64,000 nt of DNA from Sporothrix humicola (lineage: Eukaryota; Ascomycota; Sordariomycetes; Ophiostomatales; Ophiostomataceae): contig WNYE01000047.1 of NCBI GenBank assembly GCA_021396245.1, forward strand, positions 1-64,000, given 5' to 3'. The notes under the pieces are model-generated. The model did no database searches. It was not told the origin of the DNA and was given only the letters and a program-made list of their open reading frames with translations. Positions within the stretch are counted from its first letter, which is position 1; every line of letters begins with the position of its first letter. This document shows positions 11,759 to 21,076 of the stretch, piece after piece. The position numbers and the translations under genes are program-made.

Positions 11759-12838
11759 ATGCCGTCACAACTCCTCACAGAACGGCAGCTGGCCTTTGAG
11801 CCGGCACCCGGCGAGGGCCCCAAAGTCTTTCAAAACGTCTACCCACTGTGGCAGCCGCTTTGGGCACGCGGCATCTACGGCGGCGCCATCATCGCGCAAT
11901 CGCTGGCGGCCGCACAACATGTCGTCCCCGCCGGTTTTCTGGTGCACAGCATGCACTGCCACTTTATCAGGGCTGCTGTCGTCGACATGGACAAGCGGAT
12001 AACGTACCATGTCACGGCTGTCCGGGAGGGCAAGTCGGTCGGCGTGTGGTCAGTCCAGGCGCACCAGAACGGCGACGTCATTTTCTCGACGGTGATCAGC
12101 TTTGCACGCAACAACAACCCAACACGAAACAAGAAGCAGCTCGAGCACCAAGCCACGCCTCCTCCAGCAGTATGGGCAAAAGGACCACCGACAGCGCCAG
12201 GAGCGCCAATTGATCAGAAGAGACTCTCCGGGACGGGTCAGACAGATGGCGGCAGCCTGATGGAGAGTGTCCGTATTCCACGAGAAAGGGTGGAGGGGCC
12301 GCCGGCAACAACTCGTCTACTCAACTGGGCCCGGATGCGGACAATTCCAGCGGACGGCAACTCCAAGTCCGACACGGCGGCCCACCTCACAGCGCTCGCA
12401 TATATTAGCGATGCCTACTTTATCGGCACGGCCGCTCGTGTGCACAAGGCCGAGCGCTTCATCAGCGCATCGACTGTCCAGCAGCTCAAAAAGTCGGTCG
12501 ATGCTACAACACCGCTGGGAAAGCAGAAGCTGCTTGCCTTCCAGGCATTGTCTGAAGAGGAACGGGAAGACAACAAGAATCTGCCTGCCGGCGCCGAGTT
12601 TCCAGGGACGGTCGAGATGATGGTCACTTTGAGCCATACCATCTTCTTCCACAACCCACAAGAAGTGCGAGCGGACGACTGGCTGCTGGTCGAAGCCGAA
12701 GCGCCGTGGGCCGGCGAGGAGCGGGGGTTGGTGTACCAGAAGATCTGGAATTCGAGCGGCGTTTTGGTGGCGACGTGCATCCAAGAAGGCGTCATTCGCC
12801 TGCAACAAGACACTCCTCATGAGAAGAGCAAGATTTGA
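11759..12838 (+). CDS. acyl-CoA thioesterase II (TesB/ACOT8 type), peroxisomal
   Basis: Hydrolyses acyl-CoA to free acid and CoA. Intronless, 359 aa, double-hotdog fold. The N-terminal hotdog has RGIYGGAIIAQSL and SMHCHFIRA. The C-terminal hotdog has AYISDAYF, TLSHTIFFH and CIQEGVIRL. Aligned by eye to E. coli TesB (Asp204, Thr228, Gln278), the Asp of ISDA, the Thr of TLSH and the Gln of QEG are all kept. The neighbouring Asp of the usual LDH motif is Ser. The protein ends SKI, an accepted PTS1 variant. Mammalian ACOT8 acts on branched and bile-acid CoA esters, which suits these neighbours. The segment around residues 120-165 is a variable linker. Confidence 0.9.
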   Translation: MPSQLLTERQLAFEPAPGEGPKVFQNVYPLWQPLWARGIYGGAIIAQSLAAAQHVVPAGFLVHSMHCHFIRAAVVDMDKRITYHVTAVREGKSVGVWSVQAHQNGDVIFSTVISFARNNNPTRNKKQLEHQATPPPAVWAKGPPTAPGAPIDQKRLSGTGQTDGGSLMESVRIPRERVEGPPATTRLLNWARMRTIPADGNSKSDTAAHLTALAYISDAYFIGTAARVHKAERFISASTVQQLKKSVDATTPLGKQKLLAFQALSEEEREDNKNLPAGAEFPGTVEMMVTLSHTIFFHNPQEVRADDWLLVEAEAPWAGEERGLVYQKIWNSSGVLVATCIQEGVIRLQQDTPHEKSKI

Positions 12839-13115
12839 GTTGTCGTTCTATGTTTTACATCCATAACTTCATGTATCATCTGTAAATATTTAGATTCATG
12901 GCGGCCAATTGTGGCGTGATTAATTCGTGTAGACTAGCCCTGGTTTTACTGACCTTACCCCGCCAACGATACAGCGTGTATTAAACAGCCTGATGGAGTC
13001 CGCCGCACTTGGCGTGGATTTTTATGCGAATTGAAGTTTCAACCCAACTGCGAAACTTCTCGAAAGCACCAGCATCCATCGATCATCGAATTCGTGACAT
13101 CTCCACCTTCCCAGC

Positions 13116-14176
13116 ATGTCTCCAACCCTCAATGTTGCCCTTTTGGGCGCGACTGGCGAGACTGGCCGCTCAATCATGAAGGGCCTGATCGAGTCCGCTG
13201 AGCCTTCCTATGTAACGCTGCCCAATCCTGCAACATTCCACACAAAATTCAAGGCTAACCTCTTATCGTACCTCAGAACATCACAGCGTTGGCAAGACCA
13301 TCATCCGTCAGCAAGCCTGCACTCGTGGCCTTCCAGGAACAGAACCCTGGCAAGGTCAAGATTGTTGCCCTGGATCTAGACGGCCCGGAAGAAAAGCTTG
13401 CCGACGCTCTCAAGGGCCAGGATGTGGTCATTTCCGCCATTGACGCCGGCCACCTCATGTCCCAAGTGGCACTAGCCAACGCGTGCAAAGCCGCCGGCGT
13501 CGGCCGGTTTGTGCCCTGCAACTTTTCCACGAGCGTTCCCCCGCGCGGCGTTTTGAATTTGCAAGACATTAAGGAAGATGTGCTTGACCATATCAAGCGT
13601 ATCTACCTGCCGTACACCGTCATTGATGTCGGCTGGTGGTACCAGTCCACGCTTCCCAAGCTGCCGTCCGGCAGAACAGACTATGCCATGCCGGCAACGG
13701 GCGCCTGTTTTATTGGCGATGGAAATGTGCCGTTTGCCGTGACCGACGTCGGCGACATCGGCCTGTACACGGCCCGCATTGTCGGCGATCCGCGCACGCT
13801 CAACCGGTCTGTCTTTGCATACACAGAAGTCAAGACCCAGAAGGAAATCTATGCAACAATCGAGGAGCTGAGCGGCGAAAAGGCAGTCTTGAACGCCATC
13901 TCTGCCGACGCCATTGCCTCCACAATTGCAGACCTTGAATCCCAGAACCCCGCTATACACACGCCTGACTACTACAAGCTCGCCGTCTACCAGTACTGGA
14001 ACACCTGGGGCGTGCGCGGCGACGACCAGCCCGAGTATGCAAAGTACCTTGGCTACTTGCTGGCCGACGAGCTGTATCCGGGGCTGAAGACAAAGGCAAA
14101 ATCGTTCAACGACTACTGCAAAGAGGTGCTCGAAGGCAAGGCCCACCAGGTCTACAAGGGTGTCACCTTCTTCTAG
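13116..14176 (+). CDS. NmrA-like / isoflavone-reductase-like NAD(P)-binding protein
   Basis: Atypical short-chain dehydrogenase of the NmrA/isoflavone-reductase family. Exons 13116-13211 and 13277-14176 (65-bp intron) give 331 aa. The N-terminal Rossmann loop GATGETGRS is followed by a beta-alpha unit ending in VVISAIDAGHL. The middle of the protein has a PCNFSTSVPPRG stretch. Whether it is a reductase or an NADP(H)-sensing regulator cannot be told from sequence. It sits inside the beta-oxidation cluster in the same orientation. Its short upstream spacer (277 bp) lacks the CCTCGG core, so membership is inferred from position only. Confidence 0.85.
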
Positions 14177-14598
14177 ACTTTGTGGTCATGCGAGGCTATG
14201 ACGGCTGTGACGGCTGTGTCTTAAATGACATTTATATTTAAAAACAAAAATAAAGAAAAGAGTGACCAACATCATACGGGTCCCTGGTGTGACATTCTAG
14301 CCTGTGATCTAGCGATAACCCCGCTAAGTTTATCGCTCCGTTGCTGTAAGTCGCCTGTATCCTAGCGCATTTGGCGCCACGACAGCACTGAATTTAGTTA
14401 CCGAGGCTACATTGTAAGCCTCGCCTCGCCATAGACATTGGAGCTCCTTGATGGACCCTGACAAATTGATACCTAGCACGAACAGTGTGCAGATTAGACT
14501 GTGTTTTATTTCAAGGTGTTTTATCTAGAGCTTTTATCTCGTAGCTATCTGTTTCTCGAGCTGTCATCTCACATATTTGCACCACAATACCAGCTACC
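14177..14598 (+). promoter_or_regulatory. Promoter of the racemase gene with one CCGAGG core
   Basis: A 422-bp spacer. CCGAGG at 14401-14406 is the FarA/FarB core on the reverse strand. No coding exon was recognised. Confidence 0.4.
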
Positions 14599-15813
14599 AT
14601 GATGACATACGATCCTCCTTTGACTGGCCTAAAGGTCGTAGAGCTGGCGGGTCTCTCACCAGGTATGATTACGATTACATCCATTTTATTCACTTACGCA
14701 GCGTTCAATATTAACCAACCTCTTTTAGGCCCCTTCTGCGGCCAGCTACTGGCATCGTATGGCGCTTCTATTCTCCGAGTCGACCGGCCCAGTGCCGTGC
14801 CCAGTCCAGATATTTTGACTTCCTACAAGACATCCATGGTGACTGACCTCAAGTCTCCCGAGAGCCTCGCCCTTCTCAAGACGATTATTGCAAAGGGTGA
14901 TGTCTTGATCGACCCTTACCGGCCGGGCGTTCTCGAGCGGCTGGGTCTCGACCCCAAGAAGCTGTTGGCCGAGGTCAACCCACGGTTGGTCATCGTCCGC
15001 CTCACGGGCTTCCGCCGTGACGGTAAGTACAAGGATCGAGCCGGTCACGATATCAACTATTTGGCCGTGTCTGGCGTTTTGAGTATGCTCGGCCCCAAAG
15101 GCAGTCCTCCCATGCCGCCAGCCAACGTCCTGGCTGACTACGCTGGTGGCGGTTTAGTGGCTTTCGTTGGAGTCTTGCTGGCCCTCCTCCACCGTTCTGT
15201 TAGTGGTCGCGGCCAGGAAGTCGAGGCCAACATGGTCGACGGCGCCGGCTACATTGGCACGCTTCCACGGCTGCGGACCAAGGAGCCCGTTTGGAACGGC
15301 GAGCGGGGCACCAACGTCCTGGACGGCGGGTGCCCGTACTACCAGTGCTACGAGTGCAAGGATGCCGGGAAGTATATGGCGGTGGGCCCAATTGAGCCCG
15401 AGTTTTTCAAACAGCTGCTCCAGGGCCTGCAGTGCAAGTACGAAGATTTAGTGCCGGGAGGCCTCAAGAGAGAAGACAAGCGGGCATGGCCGTACATGAA
15501 GGAGGAACTCACCAGACGCTTCCGAACCAAGACGCGGAAGGAGTGGGAGGCCATCTTTGATCCGTTGGACGCCTGCGTCACGCCTGTCCTCGGTCACAAG
15601 GAGCTTGAGCGAGACGGCTTCCAGCACCGGCCCATGGTTGGCCTTGTCGGATCACCCGCAAAACCAGTCGACGCACAATGGGCTGGAAAGACACTCCCTG
15701 TTGGTACTGGCGGTGAAGCAACACTAAAAGAATGGATGGGCTGGGAGAACGGCCAGGACTACAGCATACGTGCAAACGGGGCATATGTGACTACACAGAA
15801 GAGTAAACTGTGA
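14599..15813 (+). CDS. alpha-methylacyl-CoA racemase (CaiB/BaiF family III)
   Basis: Interconverts 2R- and 2S-methylacyl-CoA esters so that they can enter beta-oxidation. Exons 14599-14662 and 14729-15813 are joined across a 66-bp intron that keeps the frame open but splits the conserved GPFCGQLLASYGA segment. The product is 382 aa, the normal racemase length. The racemase acid/base pair is present: H128 in GHDINYLAVSG and D158 in LADYAGGG, the same 30-residue spacing as His126/Asp156 of the mycobacterial enzyme. That favours a racemase over a general family III CoA-transferase. The C-terminus is SKL, the canonical peroxisomal signal. It closes the beta-oxidation cluster and is convergent with the LysM-CBM18-CFEM gene. 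Confidence 0.92.
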   Translation: MMTYDPPLTGLKVVELAGLSPGMITITSILFTYAAFNINQPLLGPFCGQLLASYGASILRVDRPSAVPSPDILTSYKTSMVTDLKSPESLALLKTIIAKGDVLIDPYRPGVLERLGLDPKKLLAEVNPRLVIVRLTGFRRDGKYKDRAGHDINYLAVSGVLSMLGPKGSPPMPPANVLADYAGGGLVAFVGVLLALLHRSVSGRGQEVEANMVDGAGYIGTLPRLRTKEPVWNGERGTNVLDGGCPYYQCYECKDAGKYMAVGPIEPEFFKQLLQGLQCKYEDLVPGGLKREDKRAWPYMKEELTRRFRTKTRKEWEAIFDPLDACVTPVLGHKELERDGFQHRPMVGLVGSPAKPVDAQWAGKTLPVGTGGEATLKEWMGWENGQDYSIRANGAYVTTQKSKL

Positions 15814-15893
15814 GACATCAATATATATTGTCCTTGACAATCATAATTAGCATTATAATTAGTAGGACGGCATCTTGCACGTCCATATGTACA

Positions 15894-17222
15894 TCACAAC
15901 TCTGTCTTCTTGGTGCTATCCGTCTTGGCCTCCTCCGCTTCTGCAGTCTTGTTAAGACAGTACGCATTGCCATATGCAATGGTCAGGTCCACCTGGCTTT
16001 GGTCGTAGCAGATGGCCTGAGCACACCGTCCCATCTCCCGCAAAAAGTTGCCGTTCTTGCAAAGACAGGCGCCGTCGGGCTTCTTGCATCCCAGACTCAT
16101 AAACTGAATAATCATGTTCTGGTAGCACGTCTGGCCACATTTGGGCAGCTCCTTCCACGTGATGGTCGTCAACGGCAAATCTGCAGAAGCGGTCGGCGTT
16201 GCAAAGTTGTCGCAGCGGCCAAAGTCCGGCTGGCAGCCTTCACCACAGTCGTCGGACAGAGAACCACATTTGTTGTCCTTGTTGCAGCAGTATCCATAGA
16301 CAGCGTTGCACATCATGTTGCCGTCGCCGCCACAGGTGCCGTCGGTCGAGTTGCCGCCCATCCAGGCACCGACGCCGGGCTTGAATTCTGTCTGGATCGG
16401 CCGCTCACAGTCGCCCATCTGGCAGTTGCCGTGCGCACAGAATTCGGGACCGGTGCCGCACTGGCCTTCCATACTACAGCAGGTGCCATGTTTCTCGGTG
16501 CATTGCCGCACAGTGCCGTCAATCAGGCCGCAAGTGCCGTCGGTGCTCCAGACCTTGTGCCCAGCACAAACACCTTCATAGCAGATGCCAGGAGAGCAGT
16601 CCTTTCTGTCGTGTGTTAGCAAGGAAACAGGACGTAGATGACAGTAGTCAATGCTGGCATCGTGGCTCACTCCGTCTTTCCGCAAGTCCATGTCTCCGAG
16701 TTGCAACACTGAGCGTCCGTGCCAATACATGTGGCACCGTTGTGGGGAGGGCCACACAAACCGTCGTATGCCCGGAGTGGTTCGATGACTGTCGTGTTAG
16801 TGGCAGTTGGCTATGTATGGGTGTGCATGCATGGGAGACTTACACCCTACTACACAGTAGACCGTGTTGGGCTCGATGTTGCTGCAGTCTGGCAAGATCG
16901 TGGGATTCAGGATGAAAAAGCCGCCTTCTCGACGGATGCCGTACTTTTTGGCGAGCGCATCGCACGTCTCTGGCCCAACGGCATCTCCCGTAGTCGTCTC
17001 GTATCGGCAGTTGATCTCGCCGGCGGCAATCTTGCCGGTCGTGATGAGGCTCTTCTTTGGGTCCTTGTATCTCGTCTTTGGCTTGGGCGGGCTTACATCC
17101 CCCACCAACGGCGCCTGTTCACCGCGCTTTTCGTTGGACCACGTCACCGGCGCGCAGCTGGTCGATGCCGTCTCGGCCGAAACGAGGAGAAGAGACGAAA
17201 GGACGACGGCAAGGAGCTTCAT
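15894..17222 (-). CDS. secreted LysM-CBM18-CFEM cysteine-rich protein
   Basis: Exons 17222-16844, 16788-16671 and 16605-15894 (introns 55 and 65 bp) give 402 aa. A signal peptide (about 1-16) starts MKLLAVVLSS. A LysM-like module (about 69-127) is followed by chitin-binding type 1 (CBM18) units with YDGLCGPPHNGATC, QCCNSETWTCG, GTCCSMEGQCG and YGYCCNKDNKCG. Residues 318-382 form a CFEM-like module with eight Cys spaced C-x3-C-x12-C-x6-C-x-C-x11-C-x4-C-x16-C. LysM and CBM18 bind chitin oligomers. CFEM modules are fungal extracellular domains, some of which bind haem. The role is probably at the cell wall or host interface. Each module is clear, but the combination is unusual. Confidence 0.87.
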
Positions 17223-17575
17223 TGTGGCGGTACTCCGCTTGGCGAACGACCAGAATTCAAGTGCATCGTCAAGCAGGAGGAAAAGGAGTGAAGATCGATG
17301 GTGAAAATATTCCACAAACGGGCAATTCAGACCCCCCTAAAAGGTTACATTTGGTTCGATCCCACGATGTTTACAGCGCCAGGGGTATGTCGTTTAGCGA
17401 GCTTTTACTGGTCGTTTCCACCAAATACAGTGGATAATGCTGACTGCCAAGAACCTAATCTGAGCCGCCAAATCTTAATTTCAAAGCATCGTGAACACTG
17501 AGAGTGGAAAATCCCGAATTCACCGAATGTTCCGGGTTCAAATTTTACATTTCTTATTCGGACCATACACAGTAA
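17223..17575. other. Spacer between the LysM-CBM18-CFEM gene and the Zn2Cys6 gene
   Basis: 353 bp: promoter of the LysM gene on the minus strand and 3' flank of the regulator. It holds a chance tRNA B-box-like string (ggttcgatccc near 17,353) without an A box or cloverleaf. Confidence 0.4.
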
Positions 17576-20247
17576 TTACAGCGCCTGAAAATTGACGGCC
17601 TTGCTGAGACTGGATCTCATCGTGTTCAGCTCGGTTTCCATCTCGTCACCTAAATTTCCTGCCGCCGAGTCTGGCCACTGCCAGTCAGTCGACTCCATGA
17701 TGTCTTCGGGAAAACTAAACATGAGCGCATCGTTGATTGTCAGGTGCATGGACGATGCGGCCATGTTGATGGACAGTGCACCGTTGTCAATGTCGGGAGC
17801 GTCCCAGATCCAGCGGAACTGTTGACTCGGCGTGCTGCTCGTGTCGGACGGCGTCCGACTTGTGCTTCCTGGTGGAGCCGATGGTTTTGCATTAATTTTG
17901 TCGGCCACCAGTTGCAATTCGGCCAGCTCCTGGCGCCGGCTTTTGGCCGGCATGTTGCCCTTGCTGCACATCCACGCTAGAATCTCGTCGGCCATGGCAA
18001 TGCAGCCCTTGTCGATCTCGATGCGCGGGTAGGCAATGGACGCCAGTGTCAAGATGCATCCGGCCGAAAAGACAGACTGCAGGTCGAACGGGAGGAACGG
18101 TTCGACAAGGTCTTGCCGGTGCAAAATCGACAAAATGCGGAGAATGGTTGTGGCTGCACCGATGCACGTCTTGAGAAGCTCGACGACTGGCTCAGAGACA
18201 GACCTTAGGCCCGGAAGCCAGTTCAGAAAGGGTGAAAGGCGCTGCTTGACAATCACAAACATGATGGGCCGCGTGGCAATGATGGTGCACTGGTAGTACA
18301 TGATGTGCAGTGTTGCGGCGACGCGGGAGACCTTGCTGGGGTTCTGCAGGCTGATCTGGAAGTCTCCTGTAAAAGATTCCGCCAACTTAGCCATGTAGAT
18401 AAACAGATTCTGGATGCCGGCGATAAACTCCTTGTTGACGGATCCGTTGATGCGGTATGAGGCTGACATGACTTTCCCCTCCAGTTCTGCCAGCTTTATG
18501 TGCAGTCTGAGGGCTGCGTTTGAAAAGCCGAGATCCTTGTCGCCGGGCAGGGGCATATCAATGTCTTCATCACGGATGCTGAGAGGTGTGCCAACGATGA
18601 CAGACAGCTTCTTGTCTATAATGTACACGGTCCACCACAGACGGCGTCGACGCTGGTACTCTTTGCGCTCGAGTGACGCTGGCGGCACATTGCAGTTCAT
18701 GCCCAGTGAGAGAGCAATACGCATTGCATGGCCGATCTGTTTTGTTAGACTTGGGACAGAAGGCTAATGTTGTCGTGGGTCAGAGATGAAGAAACTCACA
18801 AAATTGTATGCAGTGGCCCGCATGTCGCAGCACATCAGATACAACGTCGTCAAACATAGTGTCTCGATTTTCAGGATTGGGTCGGCCCACAGGTCTAGGG
18901 CATCGGTCTGTAATGATAGAGCCCTCAGAAAATCAACCGCGCCCGGTGGTCCCAGTGCCGATGCACCGCGCCGTAGAAAGAGTTTTCCGAATGCAATGAC
19001 AAGCAAGAGCTGCACGTGCCACAGAGTCGATAGTGGCTGATCACTTGATCCGTCGTCGTAGAATTCGTCGATCTTGGCCATGAAAACGTCACGGTCAAAG
19101 ATGTGGAAAATGTCGCCGAGGTGGTACAGCACAGTCTCTGCCAAATATTTTGTGTAGGAACTGGACGGCATGTCCGTGTCTGTGCTTTTCAAGGGAAAGA
19201 TAGTCGATCTGATTGTACCAGATGCCAGTCGGTACGTCTCTTCTTCCGAGAGGGGAACCAAATTGATTGCCACATCGTCGCCCAAGACCTTTTTGAAAAG
19301 ATATCGGATCTTCCACGTAAAAGACAGGGAGGATGACGACCCCAAGTACCGCTGGCGACCGGATGAATCAACCTGAAAGAATGCTTCAGACGATGTCAAG
19401 GGATTACGTATCGAAGGCACCATGTCCTCGAGCGGTGTTCCAGAGTCACCATTGTCCTCGACTCCATCTTCTCTTCTATCGCACACTGGAGGTGGTGCAG
19501 ACCCAGCGCCCACTAACTCTATGTGGATCTCAGAAGGTAGCGGGGGCGAGAATTGCCTGGCTTCAGTGGGAAAGGCAGGTTGTTGAGTCAATGTAGACGT
19601 TGGCGCCGACGCAATGGGTGGGGGTGGCGGCAGTGGCCGCTGTTGGATGGAGTTTAGCAGTGATTCCGGGATTTGTGTTTCTGTTCCTGTTACGGGTCCT
19701 GTTCCTGGTAGGGCTGAAGGGTGGCGATCTGTCTTGGCACGCTCATCTGCCTCTTGTTGCAGACGGGCCACTGTGGAAAGCAATTGCTGGAGATATCTAC
19801 AAATCAGCGTCAGCATGCTGGGCACGTCATTTTACACTTAACTCGCAAGTGAACGCATTCTCACCTCTCCGAGACCATGGTCTTCTTCCCCACGTCTTCA
19901 AAGATGCATTCTGCCGAGCGCTCGGTGCAGCCTTGGCAGGGCGTCTCACCCGAACACTTGATCTTCTTTTGCCTGCATCTCTGGCAGCTGCGAGCACAAA
20001 TCCGTTAGCTGCTGTTCCAATTAAACATGTTGAAAAAGTTCCTGGCGCCAAGATCAAAATGGTAGCCGGACACACAGAAACACACAAACATGCGTCATGT
20101 ATTGTCACGGCTCCGCTTCCCGGTTTTGGCAGTTTTGGACGTGAGCGCCACTCGGGATTTGAATGAAATAATAGAACTTGTGGAAAATACTTGCGCGTTT
20201 GAGATCTTCTTTCGGCCCCGCTGTGGCGGTTCTTGCTCGTTTGGCAT
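17576..20247 (-). CDS. Zn2Cys6 transcription factor with fungal-specific TF domain
   Basis: Exons 20247-20195, 19987-19865, 19796-18800 and 18736-17576 give 777 aa. The DNA-binding domain spans exons 1-2: a basic RGRKKISNA lead-in, then the binuclear cluster C-x2-C-x6-C-x5-C-x2-C-x6-C (CQRCRQKKIKC, then PCQGC). A helical linker (YLQQLLSTVARLQQEADER) could dimerise. A Pro-rich segment and the conserved middle-homology region follow, with GHAMRIALSLGMN and RRRLWWTVYIIDKKLS. Intron 1 (19988-20194, 207 bp) only keeps the frame if it starts GCAAGT, a GC-AG intron. Introns 2 and 3 are normal GT-AG. The target genes are unknown; the beta-oxidation cluster and the LysM gene are the nearest candidates. 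Confidence 0.88.
19988..20194 (-). other. Putative GC-AG intron splitting the Zn2Cys6 domain
   Basis: The donor reads GC|GCAAGT and the acceptor CGCAG|CTGC. Using the nearby GT instead leaves exon 1 in phase 0 and shifts exon 2 out of the zinc-cluster frame. GCAAGT is the usual context of rare GC donors. Confidence 0.65.
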
Positions 20248-21076
20248 CGCGATTGTTGGGACAAGTTGTCGGTGGAAAACGTCAGTTTAAAGAAGATTGC
20301 CTTGCTCGGAAATTGGTTGCATATTGTCATGAAAAGTCTCAAATTTGTTCAAAATAATTCGTTTGGAATATCATTTTGAAATTCTTTTGAAACAGAGGAA
20401 GGAGCGACTGAACAGAGGGGAGGGGCTGGCCGTGCCGTCGTCCCGGAACAGCTTTCCGGAGGCAGGCGCGCTATCGCCCACCGCAGAAGGAAGGAAAGAT
20501 TACACATGGCAAAATACGGCGCTAGCCCGATTAGGCAATTCCATGCAACAACATCCTTCAACTTCACGACACCGCCTTTGAGATGCAACGCTGCAAGCCT
20601 TGATCGAGATGCCATTATGATTCATATTCTTGTGTGTTTGTGTATGTGTAGAGCTTCATATTCATAAATTTTGTTGAAGAAATATCGTGACAATTATACA
20701 CAATGAAATATGGTGGTTTTGAGTGTTTATTTACTTTCAAATGATTGACCGACATGATTAGTTGACTTATTCACAGCAAAAAAGGAAAAAAAAAGAAAAA
20801 AAAGTGAACAGAGAGAAAACGAAACAAATCAAACGAGAACAAAAAGAAAAATATAAATAAATAAGGACAAAAAATATAGGAGATGAAAGAATCACCTGCT
20901 CAATTATTGACAATCTGTAGTTGACGTTGGCAGTTCGTTACGAACTCCGAAGTTGCACCACTGTGCCGTTTGTCCCGCATCCGTGTCTGTTGGTGATGCG
21001 TTGCTGTGCCGCACGGCAAAACAGCATGCCGCCATCCAGCTGTGATATAAAAGCTTCATCTTTACATTCATGACTG
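20248..21076. promoter_or_regulatory. Divergent spacer with a polypurine tract
   Basis: Upstream region of the Zn2Cys6 gene (-) and of the 881-aa unknown gene (+). From about 20,777 to 20,870 the plus strand is almost entirely A and G. No coding exon was recognised. Confidence 0.4.

Noticed and set aside
12625..12660. Initial idea that the thioesterase had lost a catalytic Asp
   Set aside because: Counting against E. coli TesB puts catalytic Asp204 in the upstream ISDA-type motif and Thr228 two residues before the replaced position; the triad is kept.
17350..17365. tRNA B-box-like string ggttcgatccc
   Set aside because: No A box at the right distance and no cloverleaf can be drawn.
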